A program made the position numbers and the translations under genes. The notes under the pieces were generated by a model. That model made no database searches and was not told the DNA's origin. It worked only from the letters and a program-made list of their open reading frames with translations. From Sepioteuthis lessoniana (taxonomy: Eukaryota > Mollusca > Cephalopoda > Myopsida > Loliginidae), in contig OY757911.1 of NCBI GenBank assembly GCA_963585895.1, forward strand, positions 64,463,307 through 64,527,306: DNA of 64,000 nucleotides. The letters run 5' to 3'. Of the stretch, positions 1 through 18,075 are shown one piece after another; the stretch's first letter is position 1; each line of letters starts with the position of its first letter.

Positions 1-529
1 CCTGAGAAAGAGGCATAATGGGTCAAAAGTAAAAGTGGGTTTTGAGGGATCCGTAAGTTTTGCCAGTTATAGTGCTTAACTGCTATAATTAATTGGTAGC
101 CACAAGACCCTTTAATTATTAAAATAAATTTGCATAACAGTAAAAAGTCTGGGAGTATGTGAATTTTATGAATAGAAATAATTCTAAATTTTCTTAACAG
201 ATTTAGCACTCTAGCTAGGGTTCTTATTTTCATTTGATCTTAGTTGATTCCTGATGATTTGTGACAATCAAGAATTCTGTTTCAAATTACCTAAATCAGT
301 TGGCTTCAACAGAGATTATGAATTGTCATCTATAATTCTTGAGTATAAGGCAGATTTTATTTATTTTCACTATTGAGGATAAACTGTTCATGAACACTGC
401 CAGATTTCCTAAAAATAGGGAAAATAATTTGAGAAATCTGTAAGGAACATTGATCTCTGCATATTTCTGCTTCATTTTGATATTGCACTAAAACTATCAT
501 CTAAAATTCCCCAGAAACAGTATCAATGT

Positions 530-532
<3 letters not shown>

Positions 533-572
<40 letters not shown>
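533..572. repeat. poly-T tract
   Basis: Uninterrupted run of about 40 T. Similar runs lie at about 3009-3039, 3570-3590, 7793-7817 and 9293-9316 in this gene. Confidence 0.95.
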
Positions 573-1950
573 CCCCAAGTCGTAAATTGCTTTTCTGATA
601 GCAAAGTGTCTTATAGGATGTTTCATTAGATTAAATTTTAATCAGGAGTGAGAAAGTGGAGAGAGGGGGGAAATATTCAAGTTTTAAGAAAATAATTGTT
701 TCAGAAATTATGCTGCTTCAGCGTGTATTGTTTGATGCCTTTACACTAAAGAAAATTTTCTTACGAAAAACGTAGACTTTTTAGCCAGAAAAATTCTATT
801 TGATAGATTGCTATAGATTGATCTTCTTCTAAAAAAATTTTGTAGATTAATAATAAGTTTGAACTATATGTTGATCATTTAACCACACAATAGTTTCAGT
901 AAATTTCTTTCTCACTTATATACTCAAGTCAAATGAAATAGCATTGTTACTACATTGCCTCTACATTCAACTCTTCAAATTTAATTCATGGGGAATATGA
1001 TTAATCCAAAATTTCAAATTCAAAAATAAAATTAAAAGTATTTTAAAGTTTCTGAAGACAACAACAGACAAAAGATGTTTCAGGATTATAAGTTTATTGA
1101 AAGGAAAAAAGAGTGGGTATTTAAAATGAAAAGAAGTTTTTACTTGGAGTATTTACTAGATTTTTTTCCTTTGTACATGTTACAGTTGGGGCACACTAAT
1201 ACATTATGTTTCAGAAGCAACTAAAGGAAAGTTAGCTATGTTCAATAATGACAACATTGTAAACAATAATAAGAAACTTTCCAAACAAAAATATTTTTGT
1301 CTTATTGCAGTTTATATTTGAAGTTTTCTATTACATTTCTGCTGGGGAGTTTGTTTTTCCTTTACAAATTTTGCATTTTTAAATGTTTTATGGAAAGTTA
1401 AATTTAGTGGGTAAAAAAAACTTAAAACAAATTCATCTTACAAAAGTACTGAAAATTTTATTGATATCTGATGATTGATTTTAACAAAAGAGGGTTCACC
1501 TGCTATTGTCAATTTTTATGGGGAACTAAATTATTTTGAATTAACATTTTTAATTACTGCACTTGTCATATTATTGGGAGCCTCTGTTGGATTTTTTTTA
1601 TTTTATTTTTTTTTTTATTTTTTTTTTTTTTTTTCCCCTCATTTTTTCTGGGCAGAATTCACCAAAATCACTGCAGCAACCCTTAAATAAATGCAAAATC
1701 ATCTGATCAGTTGAAGTGCTTCAGCATGTAATATTGATTTATGCCCTAAACATCACTTTAAGAATAGAAACAAGGTTTCAGAAAGGAACCTATCCCAACT
1801 ATGTATGTCACACAAGACTACAAACACTTTTTACTTAAGCAAGAAAACAAACCTGAAAGCATAGTATATCAAACATTCTCTGTTTAAATGTTGTGATTTT
1901 GCTGCTGTTAAAAACACTTAAACAATGCAAAAATGATATGAGAAATACTT

Positions 1951-1955
<5 letters not shown>

Positions 1956-2020
<65 letters not shown>
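1956..2020. repeat. (TA)n microsatellite
   Basis: About 32 perfect TA units in the intron upstream of the first visible ETF1 exon. Confidence 0.97.
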
Positions 2021-2021
<1 letters not shown>

Positions 2022-2358
2022 CAGTGTAGATAATGTTGTGATTCTTCCTGACAGAAATCAGATTATACCAAAAAAAATATAACAGGATACTCGAACTTCA
2101 CCCTACAAACCTATCTTCAAAGTGACCCTGAATCCACTTATCAGCAAAAAGTACAAACAATTCACCAGAAAAATCAAAGTTTCTTGGAAAAACATGAAAA
2201 TAATGTGACCATCCCCCAACAATTTACCTCTTGGCATGAAATAGCCCAGATGGGTTGACATGCTACTAAATTAAATCAATTAATTATGATTATCTCTTAA
2301 CTGAGATGATAGCCCGTCAGTTTGTTTTTAATGCAAAAAATTTTAATGTCTTTTCCAG

Positions 2359-7984
<5,626 letters not shown>

Positions 7985-9227
7985 GAGTTCGTGTCAGCAA
8001 TGTTGTTGTGCTGGTGCCACGTCCACTTGCTGCTTGGCCACGTTCGTTTGTGCAGACACTGTGAGAAATACTATTCAGCACGCCTCCAACATTTATGACT
8101 GTCAGCCCCTTTTTTTCTTTAGGCCCTTCCCTCTTCTTTTCTCACCACCAATCTACATCATCCTTTCTTTTATCACAGCTTCGGTGGCCATGGTTGAACT
8201 CAGCTCTTGGCTTAAAAATCATAAGCCAATATCCAAAACATTTTTAAAAAATTGGAAAAAAAAAAACAAACAAACTCAGAACATTTATTCAATGAATAGA
8301 AACTTTCTGTCCTTTTATGGACACAAAAGAAAAACATTAATGAATTGAAATTCATCTGAGAAGTGCAAATACTACTCTTTTTTCTTTTTTTTTTTTTCTT
8401 TTTTTTTTTCTTTTTTTTTTCTTTTTTTTTTTTTTTATGACTTTATTAAAAAAAAGAAAAAAGCTACTAGTTGTTAAATTTTCTTTTTATTTTAAAACCT
8501 GACATAATCCCAGTGGCCATCCTACAATGAGTTAGTTTTTTTGTTTTTTTGTTTTCCCTCTCTCTCTCCCTCTACACCTGGTTTCAAAAAACAAATTACT
8601 GCGAGCTTTCCCTCTCATATATAGTGTATTCCCTAACAAAATATTGGCTGTTCAAAAATTTTGAATCAGCCAATGGGAAATTATTTATGAAATTCTTTGC
8701 ATAACTTTTTTTTTTATCCCTCTCTTCTCTTCTATGGTCACTGCTTTTCTGTTCCTGCATCCGCTCCATCCACTCATATTTTTCTCTCTCTTTCTCTCTC
8801 TCAACCCAGAAAAAAGATATCTGTATTTATGTACATTATGTGAAGACAAACATCTAACACCTCCCCACCCCTCTTTTTTTCTTTTTTTTTCTTTTATACT
8901 GTTAACAGAACATTTATTAAATGATTGTTTATGACTGGACATATATGGTTGTTAGGAGTGAATTATACTGACTGTCCAGGCATGTGACAAAGCCTGTTGA
9001 TTGTGCTATGCTATTCCCATTGACGCAAAATGTGACATGAATAGATTTAAATGGATGTAATACAACTGATGACAGATCTGTTTTTTTATGCTATTTTCCC
9101 CAGTGTAATAAATTGTTAGAGTTGTTATTGTTGGCTATAGGCTTTGAGATCTTTCTCAGTAACAACAGAAAAATCACAAGAAAACTTGGCATATATTTGT
9201 TTTCATATATTTCCTATGTTGCTTTCA

Positions 9228-9274
<47 letters not shown>

Positions 9275-9890
9275 ATCATTTGGCAGGGTGGGTTTTTTTT
9301 TTTTTTTTTTTTTTTTCTAATAGAACAATAATTTCTTTAACTGAGAATTAAAAATTATTTTCCCCTTTACTTTGATCCTTTTTGACATGTCAGCTTGAGT
9401 TGATGAATGATGGTATTAAACTTTGCTAGTTTTTTGCCCTCCTCTCCCTCAGGCTGGCCTGTTGTGATGGGCGATTGTAACAAATCTGAGAAAACGACTT
9501 CACACAGAAAAAAGCATTACCAAAAAAAGCATTATTCCACTGGTATTTTAAGAGATTAAAGAGGGGATCATGGTGGAGTGGGTTGTGGGACTATCCTCTT
9601 CTCTTCTCCCAGCCACCTTCATTCCCTTCCTACCTTGGGCAATTGGCAGCCTTTTTTTTTTCTATTTTTTCTTTTCTTATGTTTTTTTTTTCTTTCTTTT
9701 TTTTTTTCTTTTTTTTTTTTTCAGTATTTAAACTTTGCTCGCTGTGAGGGAACCCACACCTATCTCTCTCTATATAAAAACACCTTTATTTTTAAAGGTT
9801 GTTGCAAGCAATTATTGATGGACAGTCACACAGATCTACAAATCTGTTGAATAATGATATGTGGCCAATAAAAGCATACAATGGCTCTGT
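7985..9890 (+). other. Probable ETF1 3' UTR
   Basis: CpG-poor, T-rich sequence after the eRF1 stop. Poly(A) signals AATAAA occur at 9107-9112 and 9867-9872; either could end the mRNA. Interrupted T runs at about 8375-8440 and a (TA)n tract at 9230-9272 lie inside. Open frames of 60-90 codons here are low-complexity shadows. The extent is inferred. Confidence 0.6.
9230..9272. repeat. (TA)n microsatellite
   Basis: About 21 TA units in the presumed ETF1 3' UTR, followed 20 bases later by a 24-base T run. Confidence 0.95.
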
Positions 9891-9990
9891 GTTTTTTTTT
9901 TTTTTTGTTTTTTGTTTTTTTTTTGTTTTTTTTTTTTACTTTTTCTTTTTTTTTTACTTTTTCTTTTTTTTTTTTTAAATTTTTTTTTTT
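9885..9990. repeat. T-rich low-complexity tract
   Basis: About 105 bases of T runs separated by single G, A or C. CTTTTTC-type units repeat at 9940-9965. It lies directly after the second poly(A) signal. Confidence 0.9.
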
Positions 9991-10109
9991 AAATTTTTTT
10001 GCTTTCTTTTATTTGTAATTTTTATTGTTTTAGGATGCTTTAAACTTTTATAACAACTATTTATGTAATACCCAGATGTTTTTGGTGTCAGTATGTCAGG
10101 TTCTCATCA

Positions 10110-11891
10110 TACCTTGCTATGTTAAAGTTTACAAATCTTTGCAAAAAAATTTTTTAGGTATTTCTAACACAGATTAATGAAACTTTTACTGCTAATAATA
10201 CATATGTTTAAGCCTTTAGTCAAACAATCAGATTATAAAAAATATCCCATGAAGAAAAACCAATATCTAATAATGCAAAAGTTTATAATTTATTAAATCA
10301 TCTATTAATATTTCATTGCATAACTTATTGCTAGTTACAACATGTAGGCATTTAGAGCAGTCTCCTACGAATTTCTTGCTTCTTGGCTAATATTTTTTTC
10401 AGTTTCAGCTCTCCATAAATTTTCAATCTGGTTGAGATCTAGAGATTGACTTGGCCATTTTAGAATGTCTATTCAATTTGAACTTTACCATGATTTTGTA
10501 AGCCTCGCAGTTAGGATTGTTGCCTTGTTGAAAGACGCAACCTGGTTTCAAGTCCAGCGAATGTACGCTCTTAAATTTCTCCAAAATATTCCTATATATG
10601 CTTCATTCATTCTCCTTTCCATTATTTCAATGTTCTCTACCTTTAAAGCAATCTCAGATCATTGATTGATCCACCTCCAAATTTTACTGTTATGATAGTA
10701 TTCTTTAATCTCCAGACCACAGCATTTCTGCCAAAACGTTCAATTTTAGTTTGGGCGGACCAAAGTACATTTTCCCAAAATGCTGCTGATTTGATATAAT
10801 GCTCCTTTGTAAAATCCAGTCTAGCAAGAACGTGTTTTTGCTTAAGAAGTTGATTTTATTTTGTCCTTGGTCTTCAAAAAGATATATCAAGGAAGTGAAT
10901 CACTAATTGTATCTGTGGTCACTTTTACTTAACTTAGTTTTTGTCCTCCCCGAAGTTCTTTAAGCATAACTGGACTTGTTGCCAACTTTTCTCGCCAATA
11001 ATCTTGCTGTATGTTCCTTTACCTGATTAGGACGACCAGAGCTTTTTGGGGGATGAATGGAATGACATGTCTTACAGTGATAAACTATCATACAAAGTGA
11101 ACTCAATGGCACATTTAACTGACTAGATATCTTCCTATAACCAAGTCCATTTCTATGATGGTCAACAAATGTTTACGGAGGTCTTGATCAATTATTTTGC
11201 TTCCCCCTCCCCCCATTTTGTCAATATCTAAGCGCCATCACCACATAACGCACAAGTGTGGCACAAGGCTTTTTTTTTTTTTTTTTTAGGTGGGTCCGAG
11301 TGCAGGGTCATAGCCCAGACATGCACAGCATTCCCAAAAATGCCTTGGGGGCCCATTGACATTACCCTAAAAAAAGTGCCAGGCAATAAACTTAGCCCTT
11401 CTGGAGAGGTTTAGAGCCTGGGGGGACCTGCTCCTGAGGCTCAAGGAGTATTGCAGTCTCAGCCACAGGAAGCAAATGCTTGGCTCTCCTGGCGACCTTG
11501 ATCGACTACTGTCACCTGAGACAACACACCCAACCAGATCTACGCCAGTCAGATGAAGGATGGTTGACAGAAAAATAACAATACTTTTAATCACTCCTAA
11601 AAGTAATCATAGAATTAATCTGAAACATTCAAAAACAGCCCTCATTCTAATTTGGAACATTGTTGTAAAATTTGAACACTTACATAATTTAAAAAGTAAA
11701 TTTTGACATTACTAAATATCAGTTTTTCTTCATGGGATACTTTTTGAAGTTTAAAAATAAATCTGATCGAATACCTAAATACGTGTTCAAGAGCAGAAGT
11801 TTAATTAATCTAACTGTATAAGAAATACCTTTTTAAAAATAAAAAAAATAAAAATTTTGTGATGTGTTCTAAATTTTAGCATGGCACTGTA
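10110..11891 (-). mobile_element. Degraded Tc1-like DNA transposon with long inverted repeats
   Basis: The ends are inverted copies. CCTTGCTATGTTAAAGTTTA at the left matches the reverse of the right end, CAGTGCCATGCTAAAATTTA, and both abut TA (10110-10111 and 11890-11891), the Tc1/mariner target. An inner match (ATCCCATGAAGAAAAA near 10245 and its complement near 11730) shows inverted repeats of about 150 bases or more. Minus-strand translation between them gives Tc1 transposase pieces: GYRKISSQLNVP near 11140, WTKLKLNVLAEMLWSGD near 10740, VKFGGGS and PD-like remains near 10430. The frame is broken throughout. A foreign insert lies at 11264-11600. Confidence 0.8.
11264..11600 (-). repeat. 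Insert with terminal poly-A (minus) inside the Tc1-like element
   Basis: About 330 bases that interrupt the Tc1-like transposon and are richer in G+C than their surroundings. On the minus strand the segment ends in a run of about 19 A (11269-11287), as a retroposed sequence would. I recognise neither a SINE head nor a coding domain. A 75-codon frame at 11367-11594 has no family match that I can name. Confidence 0.45.
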
Positions 11892-13125
11892 ATATTATCA
11901 AGCTGCCTTATAAAGAAGGAAAATTTCATTCAATGCAAATAAGAATTTTTGTATGACATATGGCTGATGCTGTTTAACTGTGTGATTAGATTTCATGGTC
12001 ATTTCTGTCATGGTGTTAATTGTCCATCAAAAAATGATAGTGGGTTGCCATGATGTTTCTAAGTTACAGCATAAAAGTTTTTTTTTGGCGGGGGGGTACC
12101 TCCTCAAAACGAAGTAAAACTTTTGTTCAATAATGAAAATTTGAGTGGATGTATCTGCTTTCTAATTTATATATCTAATTTCTTCACATTATTTCAACAA
12201 TGACTAAGATTTCACTTGACTATTTTGTTTCACTTGGTTTGTCAACCATACCCTATTGTAATATAAGATGCACTCCCTCTTATTTAAGGCATGCCAACGA
12301 TGATTAAAAATATTTATTAATATAATATTCTATGCAATGCCTATTTATCTCGTACATGTATAGTGGTGTAAATATCTTTCCAAAAAATATCTTCATTTAA
12401 AAATAATTTTACTATAATTTTGTAACAATCAAAACCATAAAGATTTAGTTTTTAGGTGATAAAATAATTTGTGCAATGCATGATTTGATTCATTTTACTT
12501 AGTCTTACAAATGTGGCAAAATAGAAAAGCTACTTGGATCAGATTTTACAAGCTAAGCAAACTACATGTTAGCGTATATTACTTGTTAAATGACTAACAT
12601 ACATAAACATGCCCTGACAGTCAACTAAGATATGAGTTTTTAAGGTTTTGGGAGAGGGGCAATAAAGCTAGGTAGGATTTCTGTTGCCTTTGATAGTTAA
12701 TTTCTTAATGTAATCTGAAACGTTTCACAGTTCAAACACTTATTCTAGGCTTGACTTTAGTTCTAAGTTGTGGAGTCACTTTGCACTGAGACCTAACTAA
12801 ATTAATCTTAGAAAAAAAAAAAATTAAAGCACTGCTTTAAGATTGCCAGGACATAATGATCATTATTGTTCCCTATTTGAAAACAAGTCACATTCTCTTC
12901 TACAGTATCTTGACAATATTTTCCAGACTATAACTGCATGAATACATATACTGAATTCGCTGAATAAACGTAGCATGACATAGCTACAAAACCTCAGTTG
13001 TTAGTCTCATTTCCTTCTGCACGTTACAACTAATGTTATATAATTGCGGAAGGATTTTTTTTTATATTACCATTTTTCGTTGGTTATATCTTATCTTTCG
13101 GTTTAGTTAGGCTTAGAACTGTTCA
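11892..13125. other. A+T-rich spacer, no gene seen
   Basis: CpG-poor, A+T-rich sequence with no long frame, no recognisable element and scattered AATAAA motifs. It may still belong to the ETF1 transcription unit, as CpG depletion continues to about 12.9 kb. Confidence 0.6.
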
Positions 13126-13129
13126 GCTT

Positions 13130-13560
13130 AGTGCACGGGTAGGGGCACACATTAAATGCAGGTGTTCATGCGCACGCGCAGAGGATGTGACAATCACAGA
13201 TGTCATAATTAAAAACAAAAAACAAACAGGAAATGAATTGGAGATGTGAATGACGTCATGCCCGGAAGCGATGGGCTGGGATTTTGGGTGATTTGTTTTT
13301 TTTTTTTTTTAAACAGTTAATTGAGATCCGAACCTAGACGAGTCCAGTTGGGACTGCAGGGTGCGCGCGCGTTTGTTGTGTCAGGGAGTTGAGATTTGAA
13401 ACTGGACGAAGCGAGTTGATTTTCGAGCCTCGGCGAGGCCAGGCCAGTGACGGCTACGAGATGCGCCGCGCGTGGTGGGGTCAGATGGAACAGTCAGCAT
13501 CGTAAAAATTGTGTCTCTCTCCTCGTGTTGAAAACCTAAAAGTCAAGGTAATAAAAGTTT
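13130..13560 (+). promoter_or_regulatory. CpG-rich promoter-like region with CRE and ETS-like sites
   Basis: A local G+C and CpG peak. A perfect cAMP-response element TGACGTCA lies at 13251-13258, followed after three bases by the ETS-like core CCGGAAG at 13262-13268; this pairing is common in housekeeping promoters. A possible non-coding first exon ends at the donor-like AAG|GTAATA near 13547. A short ATG frame at about 13461-13505 (MRRAWWGQ start) would be an upstream ORF. No coding exon follows on either strand, so the gene and direction are unknown. It could instead be the regulatory part of an unrecognised LTR element. Confidence 0.4.
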
Positions 13561-14090
13561 CGTACCTGAACTACCGAGAGTCGTCAGTGTTTCGAGTGTT
13601 TTTCGGACTCCCTATGTATATTTCACATTCGTATCTTGGTCCTATCTTGAGTATATTACACTAATGTTGGTCCTCAAAAAGATCCAAGACTACGATCCAG
13701 TTGTATGAAACCAACTTGAAAAACAAAACACGAAGCATGAATAGTTTGTCTGCTAGCTTCTTTGAGAGCTGTTAACCACGCCTGTACACTGACATCATTA
13801 AAACAACTAGTTACAGAAAGACGACGAAATGTAATATAATACTAATAATAGTAGGCTGTATTGAAGAATCCTGTGAGCCAAAATACTTAGAAAAGTATGC
13901 TATGGTCCCGGAAGAAAGTAGTGACCGCAAAAATATTTTAACAAAATCTCCCAAAACTTAAGATTATATTTGCGTCACCAACCTACCCTGAATAGGCTGA
14001 GCTAAGTTAACCTTACCAAACATGTGAGATGCGCAAATCTGAAAGTATCCATTAAGATGTTCAAATGATAAGGGGAAAACTCTTAAGATT
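13561..14090. other. No gene seen
   Basis: Unique-looking sequence with normal CpG; no recognisable element or frame. Confidence 0.5.
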
Positions 14091-14094
14091 GAAG

Positions 14095-14335
14095 TTATTA
14101 TGAGTAGTGTTCGCCAATGGTCCGGGGTTCAATCCCAGGTCGAGTCATACAAAAGACTCAAAAAATGGTACTTGATACTGCCTTGCTTAGCACTCAGCAC
14201 TCTAAGGTGAGGATCAAGGGTAAAATGGAGAAATCCTGATAATGGAGTAGCGCCCTCTCCTACACCTCGGTGTAGTAGCTATTGAAAAGGGAGCCTTCGG
14301 GTCACCCTCGACTAAGGTCGCCAACTTTACTTACT
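14095..14335 (+). repeat. SINE-1 (tRNA-derived)
   Basis: The head holds a Pol III B-box-like GGGTTCAATCCC-type motif (GGGGTTCAATCCCAGG). The body has CTCAGCACTCTAAGGTGAGG and GCGCCCTCTCCTACACC. The conserved tail runs from TAGCTATTGAAAAGGGAGCC to a GACTAAGGTCGCC block. The same unit occurs inverted at 48058-47812, and its tail at 6095-6165. Coleoid cephalopods carry tRNA-derived SINEs sharing a central domain (Ceph-SINEs); membership here is a guess. Confidence 0.8.
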
Positions 14336-16760
14336 TATATTGACTCTTAATGACTTTAATGAGTTGTAAGAAACTGAAGAAAAGGTCTGTGATTTGGCTT
14401 TATTAGAACAAGGCATGTCTACAATACACACGGCTACAGATTTGAAAGTAGATAACGTTTATGACTTAAAGCCACAGCATCAATACCGCGCAGTGTTACA
14501 CCTAAGGAGATAGAACTATCTCTGTTATAGCCGTGATGGTATGTATACCTTTGGAATTGAGTAGACTACTACCCTTTCCAAGTTGTGCAGTGGTCTTTTT
14601 CTTTGTGACGGTTGGTCGATTGTGATTGCTGAGTTACGAGAAAGACCGAAGGCCACCAACCGAATTCTAGCTATTTGGTCTTTTCAAGTTAACACGCGTT
14701 AGTCTCGGTGTTATTGTGACGAGGGCATACCAAGGAATTTGACCGATGGTTTGAAGAGAGAGTTTAATGTCTCATCAAGATGAATGGTAGGTGGTTTCAT
14801 TCTTTTGATCAGATTAAAGGTACGCTAATCTATCCATTTTTATAACCACGTGAAAATAGCCTCAGTTATAGCACATCGTCAAGTGCTTTTATCTAAACTT
14901 AAAACTATCTCGTCCTACTTAAGTATAGGATTCGAAATGAAAAGCTAATAATCTTGATGAGAGGTAGCCATGATTATAGATATCGGCCACACACACAGCA
15001 ATTTGTAAGTCCTTTGAAAAGTCAAGGAAAGAAACCTCACCTGTCAAAATAACTTTTTAGAGTGACTTCTCGACGAGCTATTTTCGTTGATTACTTCAAT
15101 CTCTGTCTCCGGAAGTCGAGACGTTAAATTCTTCACACCATTTTAGATCATATTCCTCGCCAAGCCCCTATCGCATGACGAATAAAACCGAGTTTATAAA
15201 TGGTTTACGGTGTTCGTGATTATTTTAAAGGAAATAAGTACCAAGTCGACCAATTAACAACTACAGGGCCACTTCAAAGCATAGCAAATGTTATCAGTCA
15301 ATCCGTACCAGTGGAGTTGTGCTATCGTGGCTGTCAAAATCTTCAACCATTTATTGGCTATCTGGGTGTTTGTCAAACTGAAACTGTGCTTTTAAGAGAA
15401 GACCCATTTGCATGATCATAGACGACAGAATCAGTGCTGATCGAACGTTCAGTATGATGGATTATCGGCCCGGTAGAGCAACTGCTGGAGTTCCGCATCT
15501 GGACCAGCTTCCGGTACCAGTTGTTTAATTCTGTAGTGAAGATCGATTAACAGGGACCTGAAATATGATATCTGCGTACACCGATGATCTTACTATTTCT
15601 GTGTTTCGCATTCATGGTAAAATCCTATTTACCAAGTTTAGCTTATTTTGGCACAAAGCCTAAGGCATGGGAAACTAAATCATACTATCACTGATCAGTC
15701 AGCCTAGTTCATTAATCATTACATAATGCACTGGTACAATAAAAGGTGGTTGAACGTTATAAACGGGATATATCTAAATTGCGGTTATGAACATAGAAGC
15801 CGATTTTTCTTTCAGGTCACTTCAGCTCAATAGCAGTGGTAGACCTACATTTGGGGTGGGCAGAAGCTGGTATTTGTTATGGGAAAGATTGCCACTCAAA
15901 TAATCTTATTTGAACTTATTTTTTTTATTGAATTTGACTATTTTTCTAAATACAGTTGACCTAAACTTTTTGAGCAATGAGTAATAAAATCACTTCTGGG
16001 ACTCCTATCAGGCTTAGGGGCTCTGAAACTTAAGCTTCATTAATTTGCCCTTGTTCAACAGACGAACTGGTTTGTTTCCGCTAATCAGCTACGGAAAAAT
16101 TGATCTGGGATGCGGGGAAAGGACAGTTAAAGCCTCAGGAGTGGGGTATCTAAATGAAGACTGAACTCAGTCCATGGGTTAATTGGTTTGTGAGACTAAC
16201 TAACGATAGATACTATTGTATTAGGCAAATTGTGTTACGCCAATTTTCTAAAGGAGGAAAATGTATGACTAGTTTGAGTTTTACGAGTAATTAAAGCATA
16301 AGTTAATAAAATCTATGATTAATGGTTGGTCAGAATAAGATTAATCCTGTAAATTTAATGTGAATAGAACTGGAAAGCTAATCTTGGTAACTTGGATTTT
16401 ACAAGTTAATCAGAATTATTTCGAATGTTTTCAATCAAGGTTGTTATTTTTCTTAACAGAATAAAATGTTTCTCTGATAAGAGAGGTGTGAAAATAGGAG
16501 AAGGTTTTGTTTTGTAGAGGCTCCAGAATTGAAAACAAGGGAATTAAAATGTTTTGATAAACTTTAAGACCACAAGAAAAGGAAATTATGTTTCAGTTTA
16601 AGTTTTACTATCATGATGATTTAACACAAACGTAAGGAAATGAGTCAACGGTTTAGAAAGATGATAGTTTTATAATTCTATAGACAATGAAAAAAATTAC
16701 CAATTTTCAAAAGAAATAATGAATTGCCAAAATAAAATCGGAGAATCAATATTTTGTGAC
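14336..16760. other. No gene seen
   Basis: About 2.4 kb of CpG-normal intergenic sequence. The longest frames (for example 71 codons at 15200-15415) show no recognisable domain or splice context. Old degraded repeats are possible but I could not name any. Confidence 0.5.
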
Positions 16761-16764
16761 ACGA

Positions 16765-16935
16765 TGTAACACAGTCAGCAGAAGGGAGCAGAAGAGAACA
16801 GTCGGCATGAGAGAGCAGTCAAAGGGAGGACACAGAGCAGAAGGGAGTAGCAGAGACCAGTCGACAGAACAGGCAGTCAGGGAGATGAGAGTCGGACAGA
16901 GAGGAGTCCAGTCAACCGAAGTCAGAAAGGCGGCC
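16765..16935 (+). repeat. Purine-rich imperfect repeat
   Basis: Strongly purine-biased strand built from repeated CAGTC, GCAGAAGGGAG and GAGAGCAG words with an irregular period of about 40 bases. Two overlapping frames on opposite strands (64 and 75 codons) are a product of this composition. Confidence 0.6.
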
Positions 16936-17479
16936 GCTAGGACCTGCTGACCCACAGATGCCGGGGTGACCAACGCGAGAATTTAAGTCTGCATTGCAAG
17001 TGGTTTTGTGAGAGTTTTCGCTAGAGTACACGCTTGCGTTAGCTCACTGAAACACAGAATGTACAAAAAGTGTCACATAGACTTTCCCCTTCTTGCGCTT
17101 GGAGCTAACCCAAGTCCGTGTTTGTTTGTTCTTTTCTTTTCTTCCACCCTCTCGGTTGTGCTTTGGGTATCTGTAAAGAAATGTGAAATACCCCTGGTCA
17201 CTTCTTATCTTCATTTTGGTTTGTTGAAGCTGCAAAGGAATTAAGGACGGAAAGGAAAAAGACAGGGATACCTTTAAACTCAATTTTTATTTTCGAGGTT
17301 TACGACCATTTTGTAGAGGTGAATGTTTTCCTGAACCAGTAGATATAACTGAGCTTCCCAGTCAAGGCACTAGAGGAGTCTCGTGAATCATTTTTGGCAA
17401 ACTGTGAATTTGAGGGTCAGCCATGTGTGTCTGTGTTCAGTCAGTATATTGAGCCGACGCTGCTACGAGCCGGAGACTC

Positions 17480-17690
17480 AACGTGCTGCTGAGGCCAGAG
17501 GCCTTTATAAACATGTATGCTCCAACTGGCAACCGAGAGAAAAAGGAATGTCCGTTCAGTCAAGGTATGTCATGGGAACTGAGAGAGAGAGAGAGAGAGA
17601 GAGAGTTTCTGTTTGGTGCCAGGAAACCCATCTTCTCAGGCATGTGCGAATTGCGCTTCCTGTAAGAGGCCCTCTGGGAAATTGTTATTT
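17480..17690 (+). mobile_element. Possible LINE endonuclease scrap
   Basis: The frame at 17483 reads INMYAPTGNREKK, resembling the VNVYAPT.N....K block of apurinic-type LINE endonucleases. It is followed by a (GA)n run at 17581-17604. Nothing further upstream or downstream supports it, so this is weak. The 175-codon open frame over 17383-17910 is not otherwise gene-like. Confidence 0.25.
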
Positions 17691-17924
17691 TTGTATTCAT
17701 TTATTTTATTTTGTGTCATTGTTCTTTTTTATGTTTTTGCTTTTTTTTTATAGCTCTTATTTAATTCCTACAGAACTGTGGGGCCCAGGAACTAAGACCA
17801 ATAGTCTAGCTTCTAAATACTTTCAAAAGAACTCATATAAGACGTTTTTATCGACGATAGTTTCCCACAAGAAAGCAAAGTCAATAAGAATAAGACCATC
17901 CCTCTGCTAAAAAAGCTGTGCCCT

Positions 17925-18075
17925 TTATATGACACCAAACTGAATCAGATAGTGAGACTCCAGTTTTGGAGATCTGGAAGTTGGAGCACCCCTTTATTGC
18001 CATTACTTCCAGGTTCACTCTGACCTGGAGTGGTAGTACTTGTTAGGGTCCAATCTATCATTCAAATAGATGTTT
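17925..18075 (+). repeat. Dispersed repeat R1 copy
   Basis: Shares CCAGTTTTGGAGATCT and TAGTACTTGTTAGGGTCC with the copy at 4090-4255, in the same orientation. The flanking GACACCAAACTGAATCAGATAG also matches. Confidence 0.75.

Larger units (their letters stand above)
1..2358 (+). other. ETF1 upstream intron
   Basis: A+T-rich, CpG-poor sequence without a convincing exon. It precedes an eRF1 exon whose first codon is split, so at least its right part is intron and the earlier exons lie left of the window. It contains a 40-base T run at 533-572 and a (TA)n tract at 1956-2020. A 71-codon open frame at 1475-1690 is mostly poly-T low complexity and is not a gene. Confidence 0.75.

Noticed and set aside
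8685-8942. Overlapping 85- and 66-codon frames in the ETF1 3' UTR
   Set aside because: Both are low complexity (Lys/Arg-rich or Phe/Leu-rich) on opposite strands of the same pyrimidine tract.
15200-15415. 71-codon frame as a small gene
   Set aside because: No recognisable domain, no splice or promoter context, and a length expected by chance in 64 kb.
17383-17910. 175-codon frame as a gene
   Set aside because: It runs through a (GA)n tract and a Phe-rich low-complexity end; only a weak LINE-like scrap lies in another frame.
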